A stretch of 64,000 nucleotides of DNA from Apoderus coryli (taxonomy: Eukaryota; Arthropoda; Insecta; Coleoptera; Attelabidae). Below the pieces are notes generated by a model. That model ran no database searches and was not told the origin of the DNA. It saw nothing but the letters and a program-made list of their open reading frames with translations. Shown in pieces: positions 57,236 through 64,000 of this stretch. Each line of letters begins with the position of its first letter. Position 1 is the stretch's first letter. The DNA is taken from assembly GCA_911728435.2 (NCBI GenBank), contig OU452198.1:2046001-2110000 (forward strand), read 5' to 3'. The translations under genes and the position numbers were made by a program.

Positions 57236-57256
57236 ATTGTAACTTAGTTTTAATTC

Positions 57257-57299
57257 TCTCCTGAGAATGCTAACATTCTTAGCGAAACGCGCGTCAAGA
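57257..57299 (+). ncRNA. Second hammerhead copy in the inverted terminus, decayed
   Basis: Plus-strand relative of 55664-55706. The core reads CUGAGAA (the invariant G is A), stem II has one mismatch (GCUAAC/CUUAGC) and stem I is weakened (UCUC/AAGA). GAAACGCGCGUC is intact. It is expected to be inactive. Confidence 0.6.
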
Positions 57300-57349
57300 A
57301 TAAAAAAAAACTGTTTTGGTGAAGTGGTAAAACGTGTTTCAGCTTAGAG

Positions 57350-58140
57350 AAGGCTGTAAAACAACCTTCAGAAGACTGGAAAATTACTCGAACGCATGGA
57401 AAAGTATGTACACCATAAAGACAAATATTTTGACGATCAATAATGCAAGCTTATTTTCTTCCCTGCTTTTGTAGAAACATAAAAAGTCACCCTCGTAAAT
57501 ATTTAAATTTGTTGTTCTTAGAATTATACATCCCAGATTTCCATTAAAACAATTGTTCAATTTTCCTTATTACCCCATTACATGTTATTTGCTCGTTTTT
57601 ATTGCTAAAAGCAGTTTTGCCAAAGGATTGACTTTAACGAACTGGGGTCCACTTAAGACAATTTTCCGTAGCCAAACACAATAAATTGGAAAGCACAACA
57701 TAGAAACTCAAGGGATTTGGTGTACAAATAACGAATAGGTTTTTACCGAATGCACCGCACAAAAATATCAATGGACTTACTAAACCTTTAGATACAGTAG
57801 GTATAAAGTTTGTTTATTGGCCAAATAAATAAATATATGGATTGAGCGGATATTGTGAGCAAACAATGTTTAGATACGAGAAAAGAAACCCGTATATATA
57901 GCAATTTAATTGTAGAAAACGAATATAAGAATTTTAGTATGGAGCTGATTTTTCAAAAACGAAATTTGCAATATCTTTAAAAGAGCATAAAGCGTATCTC
58001 ACAGTGGATGGCACTTCAGTAAGTTAATCTAATCTATACTTCTAAATTATTTTGGCATTTTTGAACTTTCTTATTTATAATGGAACACCCTGTATATAAT
58101 TACATTTTTGGATTTAATAATAATAATAAAGTCCTTATTG
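57350..58140. other. Intergenic, with an isolated LINE tail
   Basis: No gene. CACCCTGTATA at 58087 and TTAATAATAATAATAAAGTC at 58116-58135 are present. The latter, with the following CCTTATTGCAAAAAGC, looks like the reverse complement of a LINE 3' end. Confidence 0.5.
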
Positions 58141-58164
58141 CAAAAAGCAAAAGGCAAAGTTGAA

Positions 58165-59265
58165 GCGCAGCATCCTCACTGAACCAACTTTATCATACTC
58201 TTGCCAACTGTAGTGATCCTGACCTTGCCTGTGATTTGTTTTATGAAAAGTTGAACACTGTTTTTAATGCATCGTCGAAAATTTCTAAGTATCCTCCATG
58301 GTTTTCGGGTGATATTGTTCGCAGCATCAAATTGAAGTCTAAACTATGGAAAAAATATAAAACATCCAGGGATCCTCAATTTTTCAATGATTTTAGAGTT
58401 CTGCGTCACAATATAAAAACTGAGGTGAGTTCCTCTTACAGGGTGTACTTGCGTGATGCTGAGCGTAGATTGAGTAGTGATCCTAACAAGTTTTCGTCTT
58501 TTGTCAATTCCAGAAGCAAATCTGGGCGATTGCCTGGTAGTATGACTTACAATGGTAATAATATTGATGATCCGCTGGAACTTGTCAATAAATTTGCGGA
58601 ATTTTTCAACACTTCATACGTTGCATCTCAGGCATTTGATATTGATCAGGTATTGTTTGATGTTGTGAATGTGTCTCATTTACCGGATCGTGTGATTACT
58701 GAGTCGGAGGTCTATGGAGCTTTGAGAAAGTTAAAAGCTAAATTTACATCGGGTCCTCATGGTATACCATCTTTTGTAATTAGGGATTGTGCCACTGTGT
58801 TTGCTAAACCATTGTGTACAATATTCAATGTTTCTTTGCGATCGTGTAGTTTCCCCTCTGATTGGAAATCTTCTAGAGTAACGCCGGTTCATAAGAAGGG
58901 AGATAAACAGGATATTTCAAATTATAGACCAATTTCAATACAGTCGTGTTTTTCTAAAGTTTTTGAATTTGTGCGCCATGATATTATTATGAGCCATGTT
59001 AAGCGTCAGATTTCATCGGTACAACACGGCTTTTTTCCCGGTCGTTCTACGTCAACTAATTTATTGGTTTTAACACAGTTTTTAACTGAGCGACTTGATA
59101 ACGGGGTTAGGTAAATGTAATCTACACTGATTTTTCTAAAGCCTTTGATAGACTTGATCATGGTATTCTACTGCGTAAACTGTGTCGTTATGGACTATCT
59201 TATAATTTACTGCTGCTTTTGAAGTCGTATCTGAAGGAGCAAGCACAATTAAAAATATAGAAAAT
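58165..59265 (+). pseudogene. LINE RT fragment (CR1/Jockey type), 3'-truncated
   Basis: An open frame from about 58170 to 59114 gives the linker (LANCSDPDLACDLFYEKL, PPWFSGDIVRSIKLKSKLWK) and the RT fingers (SGPHGIPSFVIRDCA, FPSDWKSSRVTPVHKKGDKQ, DISNYRPISIQSCFSKVFE, QHGFFPGRSTSTNLL). After the stop at 59112 a +1 frame continues with QVNVIYTDFSKAFDRLDHGI and LLRKLCRYGLS, i.e. motif A. The sequence ends at about 59262, before the PQG and YADD motifs. This is the longest uninterrupted LINE frame in the right half. Confidence 0.9.
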
Positions 59266-59384
59266 TAAAAAATATACATGCTATTTTTTAAACCGTGTAA
59301 GATAGAGAGTTAGTTAAATTAGACAAAAGTTGCAGTTTTTGATGCCTATTTAATATCTCTTTACTATGTAGGCAAATTCTTTCT

Positions 59385-59990
59385 GAAAAAGGCCGAATTT
59401 TATTTTCCTAAATATTTGGAAAACCATTGATTTTCGACAAAAAGTTTAAAATCAATAGTTTAATGGTTCTAATATGTCTACAAGACGGCACTTTCAAAAT
59501 TAACGTCCGCCGTTTTGCCTTACAGCTCCCACCATTTTTTTAAATTCGGAGCTGCAATTTAAATTTAGTTTTCTAAAATGGTTTGTCACTACCCTTAAAA
59601 TAAAGTATAACTCAGGTATGACGTTTTGATTCGATAGTAGTCATCATCATTGATTTTTCCGTGATACAGACAGCATTATTTTTTGCTGAGCGAAAATAAA
59701 GTATTTTAAAGGGCATTATGTAGAAACACATTTTCGTAGGAAAATTCATTGATAATGCCTACTATCGCATTGAAACGGCAGAAACCGTACTTGAGTTATA
59801 CTTTTTATATTAAAGGTATTGACAAATAAAAATGCAGATGTGACGTGTTGATTTTGAAAGTGCCGTGTTATAGACATATTAGAAGTTAGAACCATTAAAG
59901 TTTTGATTTAAGAGAGAAAGTCTCTCGAAAATCAACAGTTTTCGAAATATTTAAGAAAATAGGATTTCGCATTTTTCACAAATTGCTGAT
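59385..59990. mobile_element. Foldback element with ~250-bp inverted arms
   Basis: Left arm about 59385-59660, right arm about 59735-59990. Matched blocks read CCTAAATATTTGGAAAACCA against its inverse at about 59945, GGCACTTTCAAAATTAACG at 59491 against CGTGTTGATTTTGAAAGTGCC at 59845-59865, and AAAGTATAACTCAGGTA at 59602 against TACTTGAGTTATACTTT at 59790. No coding region. A related solo arm is at 44535-44965. Confidence 0.85.
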
Positions 59991-60149
59991 TTATTTTGCA
60001 GTACATTTCAAAATTTTTGTTTCTAAAACGATTAATATGATAGTTTCAAATATTTCTAGGATTTTCTCAAAGAATTTGCTTCGTCAGCCGCTGTTTTGTT
60101 ATAAGAAGTTAATATAATTTGTGATAAAACTTTATAATAAATGTAAACA

Positions 60150-60540
60150 AAATCCTAGAATTTATAGGTATTTAATATGCAGAATGCAGGCCCCTTGAGG
60201 ATACCGGGCCCGTGTTCCGTGGAACACGCGGAACACTGGTCACTACGCCCCTGCGTACAGTATTCATGTGCAGTATATTTTCCTAACATATTTACCAACT
60301 TTATAACCAGAACAAACCTTGATGTCGTTAGGTAATATGTTATACATCTTAGCAATATTGTATGAAAAAGATCTTTGATACAAACCTAACTCTAAATAAT
60401 TTAGAGTTAGGTTTACGCCCTCTAGCGCACATATTAGGAAACTAAAACTATTTTCCAGCGATTTCCCTTGTCCGCTTTTACTAAAACAAAAAAAAAATCC
60501 TAAAACCGTACCATGAGTAATTTCCGAGATAGAGCCGGCG
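60150..60540 (-). pseudogene. Short LINE C-terminal remnant with snap-back palindrome
   Basis: The minus frame reads LELGLYQRSFSYNIAKMYNI LPNDIKV, the tail found in CR1/Jockey-like RTs (compare FKRSFSYNASTVYNS at 34.85 kb). It is only about 35 recognisable residues. At 60382-60396 and 60400-60414 a perfect 15-bp palindrome with loop TAA marks the upstream limit of the match. CAGGGGCGTAG (minus, 60250) nearby resembles a hAT-like terminus. Confidence 0.55.
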
Positions 60541-60599
60541 CGGCGGTTCAATAATTGAAAAACACTGTTTATTTAGAACTATACTTATATTACGTAAGT

Positions 60600-61012
60600 G
60601 TAAAACTTAATGAGGATGATCTAAGTACATTTCTGTACAGTTTTTGCAATTGGATTAATACTCTTTCCGAGTGTTAACCACCAGGTACAAAAGTATTGTT
60701 AGCCGTTTTATTTTTTACGTATCGTGATGCAAGAACTTTCGGACGGTGTGGCAAGTTTTGAGTATAACAGCTTTCTGAATTTTCTGGTGTGTACTGAAAG
60801 AAAGACCAAGATTAGTGATATTTTCCAGAAGTGAGTTAGGGGTTACTCCTGTAGGTGATATAATAAGAGGTATGGTTGTAACTTTTTGTTGATTCCATAT
60901 TTGTTTTAGTTCGATAGCGAGCGGGGTATACTTATTAATTTTTTCATGTTCCTTATTTTGTAGGTTTTCTTCGTTGGGAACTGATATATCAATTAAGAGT
61001 GTCGTTTTTTAT
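60600..61012 (-). pseudogene. R2/R4-like LINE, C-terminal end (copy B)
   Basis: From about 61005 downwards the minus strand reads TLLIDISVPNEENLQNKEHE, KINKYTPLAIELKQIW, VTTIPLIISPTGVTPNSLLE, QKAVILKTCHTVRKFL, stop near 60708. This is the second half of a restriction-like endonuclease domain (the Asp of 'iDisvP', the K..KY.pL..E block and the terminal helix). It is truncated at 61012, where the tail of copy A begins. Confidence 0.82.
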
Positions 61013-61014
61013 TA

Positions 61015-62440
61015 TTATTTTTATTTTTTTTTTCACGATTAATTCGGTTATTCTAGGTGGCCGGAATTATTGAAATTCAAGGCTTACCCAGAATTCTACG
61101 GATTATTCGGGTCGTTCCCAAGACAACTGTTTTGCAGCAATCGTCGGCGATGCTGTCCTGGAGCCCCAGAAGTAATAGCGATTGAACAAAGGACTTCTCG
61201 ACAAGCCTATTAGAGGATATTACAAACGGCAAAATTTTCACTTCATTTTGTTCATATATTGATTTTATTTCGTACGCTAAATCTATATATTTGTCTATTT
61301 TCTCTGCTACCGTTTTGCTTATATGATCCAATGGTACCGCCACGTCTAGTATAAAGCATATTTTTTCTTTTTTACAGAATAGTACAACGTCAGGACGATT
61401 GTGATCTACTTTGCGTACTGTAAGGATGTCCAGATTCCAGTAGATTTTAAACTCATTGTTTTCAAGCACAGCAGTAGGTTTGTAAGCGTAGTAAGGAGAA
61501 ATATTGTTCAGTACAGATATTTAAGTAAATTGTTTGGGCCACGTTGTCATGGCGTTCGGTGTACTGCGTGGGTGCTAAAACTGTGCAGCCAGAACTCAAA
61601 TGCTATATGGTTTCTTGGACTGCGTGACAAAGCCTACATTTGTCATCTGGTAATTTTTCTTTCAGCACTGCTTTTCTATATCCATTAGTTGGCACCACTT
61701 GGTCCTGGATGGCACTCATAAACCCTTCCGTTTCACCTGGTAATTGGCCATTATGTAAATATGCCACTGATTTTGGTTTATCCACACATTGGCTGTTTAA
61801 GGCTGATATGAATTTTCCATGCAGGGGTTTTTGTTTCAGAGATTCAATTTTTTCTGCGACACCCAAGGTACAGTCAAAATGTTGTTATTCAATTGCAACG
61901 GTGAGTACATATCCACATTTTGCATAGTACGGTGTAAGGGTGTATCTTTGTTGATGAAATATTGTTTTAACTTCTGTTTCTCTTTGTTACAGGTTTCTTC
62001 GATGTTGCACAATCCTCTGCCACCACTGGACCTAGGGAGATAAATCCTGGTTACTGAGGATTTGGGATGGTGCATTCTGTGTTTCGTAAGTATTCTTCGT
62101 GTACTTCTGTCTAAGTTTTGAAGGTCAGTGGGAGACCAGAAAAGTATTCCGTAAGTATAAGTCAGCGCAGGGACAGCCCAGGTATTGATTGCGATAAACT
62201 TTTCTTTTGAAGGTAGGTGAGTATTGGCGATCTTTGCTTGCCCGTCTCAAGTACATATCTGTGACTTTTTGTTTCACAGTGTTGTTTTCTGTTTTTTCTC
62301 GTTGCAGCATGCCCAAATATTTATAGGGTTCATCCAAAGGCTTTATTTCAACATTATCCATTAGTCGCATATTAGGTTCTTGTGGTAATTTACCTTTAAT
62401 ATAGTGAGCCACAGCACATTTTTCCAAGCCAAACTGCATC
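61015..62440 (-). pseudogene. R2/R4-like LINE with restriction-like endonuclease (copy A)
   Basis: 62439-62125 starts in the RT palm/thumb (FGLEKCAVAHYIKGKL, LDEPYKYLGMLQREK). 62075-61836 has YLPRSSGGRGLCNIEETCN. 61866-61603 has PTNGYRKAVLKEKLPDDKCR LCHAVQETI, a zinc-knuckle start. 61469-61077 is the endonuclease: RPDVVLFCKKEKICFILDVA VPLDH (the P-D...D catalytic pair), KIDKYIDLAYEIKSIYEQ, and VVLGTTRIIRRILGKP at the end. Frame changes separate the pieces. The 3' end has an A/T-rich (TAA)n-like tail at 61012-61035. The order RT, CCHC, PD...D identifies elements with restriction-like endonuclease. Confidence 0.88.
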
Positions 62441-62442
62441 TT

Positions 62443-62680
62443 ATTATTATTATTTGGTATTGTTTCGTCGCAGTTTTTGCAACTGGATTAATACTCTTTA
62501 CGGGTGTTAACCACCAGGTATTGTTAGTCTATTTATTTTTTACGTATCGTGATCCAAGAACTTTTGGACGGTGTGGCACGTTTTGAGTATAACAGCTTTC
62601 TGAATTTGCTGGTGTGTGCTGAGGGAAAGACCAAGTTTAGTAATATTTTTCAGAAGTGAGTTAGGGGTTATTATTATAGT
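62443..62680 (-). pseudogene. R2/R4-like LINE, 3' end (copy C)
   Basis: About 210 bp nearly matching 60640-60855. It encodes TPNSLLKNITKLGLSLSTHQ and QKAVILKTCHTVQKFL, then a stop and 3' UTR with a (TAA)n tail at 62443-62455. Copy A's truncated 5' end directly abuts this tail. Confidence 0.85.
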
Positions 62681-62689
62681 ATTTTCGTG

Positions 62690-64000
62690 ATCATTACCTT
62701 ATTATAGAAGACGTAAATATGAAAGTTCTTAATAAAATCATTTAAGTAAAACAAAATTATGAAAATTTTAAATCTACCATTAAGAAACTAAACATTATCC
62801 TGTCGTGTAAAATGATTGTATATATGCCCTTTTTTCCCCGATCCTTGTTCTAAACGCCTCTTGCCTATATCCCAACCTGTACCATGAATATGTAAAACAG
62901 CGGGTATCCGGTATACGTAGCTATATGTTGGCGGTTTTTGTGCTGACAGTGGCAAGATTAAATAGTAAAAAGAAACAAAAAATTATAAGAAAAATCACTG
63001 TATATACCCTTATAGGAAAGGTTGGGTCAGATAGTATGTATGTGTATGTTGTTGAGCCTGGAAATTTATTATGGCATCGTTGTGAACAGGGATTGTTCTT
63101 ATAGATTCTAATTTGCTCAATTAATTTTCCTTTTTTTTTTTGTGTTTTATAGGAATGAGAATTACTACGAAGTTTTCTGCGGAATTTGCGGTGATAATTT
63201 TTTCAAAATTCTATTTGATACATGCAATGACTTTGTTACGGTCAATTTTTATCTTAAAGTAAATGCGTATATCTAACCACAATAAATAACCAATTGCACT
63301 CACCTTAATTAAAATTTTATTCATAATTACATTTACATCTATACCTTGTTTAATTGCCAAAATAAAATTGCCTTATTTGTTGTTTCAATAATTAAATAAT
63401 CTTAGTACGGTCCTGTATATGGTATGCGGTTTAAATTCAATTTTGTCTTTCATCCTTTTTCATGCCAAGTGAATCCCTAAAACAGAAAATATGTATTAAA
63501 TAATTATTTGAAAGTTTTTAAAAAAGAAACATAAAATTTATACTTACTACTTATGGTGGAGCCCTCGTAAATCTTTTTCTTGAGTCCAGGACATCAATTG
63601 TCGCAATATTGTGGGTATTTGATAGAATTCATGCGGATTTAATGTTGAATTCTATTCCGGGTGGGGTCTTTTAAATGGTATCTGATCTAGGAATGATCAT
63701 GACCAGTAGTTGCAGTCTAACATCGAATCTATTTTAACATCTTGATAGGCGTTATGCATTTCAAGTCGTTATGACTTACCTTTTTGTGTTTCTTGTCATA
63801 TTTCCGTTTTAGTTCGTTTAAATGGTACTACCGTGGGGAAATGTGTGGTTTCGCATTGGGGTTGTCCCTGTGAAGGTCTTCCTGGGGCACTATAACTGGA
63901 GGGTATGTGAACGAGGCCTCCCGCTGCTTAACTCGGGTCGCGCAACGCATACCTGTCTTTTAACATCTTCTCTTACAAGACCGTTACCTGGTTATAGGCC
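62690..64000. other. Intergenic, no gene supported
   Basis: AT-rich until about 63540, then a more GC-balanced stretch (63550-64000) that may be part of an unidentified repeat or gene running off the window. No motif is recognised. Confidence 0.45.

Larger units (their letters stand above)
55600..57345 (-). mobile_element. Penelope-like element, 5'-truncated, with inverted terminal regions
   Basis: The minus-strand coding part is at 56613-55832, followed by a 3' terminal region at 55745-55600. The plus strand at 57240-57345 carries the same terminal sequence (TTTTAATTCTCTCCTGAG, GCGAAACGCGCGTC, TGTTTTGGTGAAGTGGTAAA), so the two ends are inverted to one another. Penelope-like elements are known for such pseudo-LTRs in direct or inverted array and for hammerhead motifs inside them. 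Confidence 0.8.

Overview
This window is AT-rich eukaryotic DNA, most likely from an insect. The evidence is a complete spliced CRAL-TRIO lipid-transfer gene of insect type with one 65-bp intron, insect-style Tc1/mariner and BEL/Pao relics, many 5'-truncated non-LTR retrotransposons with (TAA)n-like tails, and a Penelope-like element. A beetle is possible, but I cannot prove the order. No rRNA, tRNA, CRISPR array or bacterial gene was seen.

Layout. 1-6.6 kb: satellite-like arrays of 47-48 bp AT-rich units, each carrying a CAGAATTCTG palindrome (an EcoRI site), broken by short unique stretches and bracketed by duplicated flanks. 6.6-21 kb: intergenic DNA crowded with decayed transposons: a CR1/Jockey-type LINE at 9-10.8 kb, an RNase H domain at 12.4-13.3 kb, a Tc1-like transposase at 13.3-13.8 kb, LINE pieces at 14.4 and 16.8 kb, two tandem-repeat patches, and a non-LTR ORF1 at 19.1-20.5 kb.

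21.0-36.4 kb, minus strand: one host gene. Six exons with GT-AG junctions and matching phases encode a 308-aa CRAL-TRIO protein (alpha-tocopherol-transfer-protein-like). Its exons are short, so it is almost invisible to an ORF scan. Its introns have collected a Crypton-like tyrosine-recombinase pseudogene beside a ~190-bp palindrome, an inverted-repeat element carrying what looks like a complete hammerhead ribozyme, a nearly full-length two-ORF LINE, a 65-bp minisatellite, another LINE, and, on the opposite strand, a SAM-like first exon of a possible nested gene.

36.5-64 kb: mostly transposon debris. It holds a mariner-type element with intact terminal inverted repeats (39.6-40.8 kb), further DDE transposase fragments (41.8, 48.9 and 49.2 kb), a BEL/Pao integrase fragment lying between ~490-bp direct repeats, LINE fragments at 38, 42.3, 45.6, 54.3, 58.2 and 60.2 kb, a second exact 65-bp minisatellite (53.6 kb), a Penelope-like element with GIY-YIG endonuclease and hammerhead motifs at both inverted ends (55.6-57.3 kb), a 600-bp foldback element (59.4 kb), and three head-to-tail fragments of R2/R4-like LINEs with restriction-like endonuclease (60.6-62.7 kb).

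The strongest items for follow-up are the hidden host gene, the hammerhead motifs (one with intact-looking core and stems), the palindrome next to the tyrosine-recombinase gene, and the EcoRI-palindrome satellite. No computation was run. Family calls come from motifs read by eye, and clade names within the LINEs are approximate.
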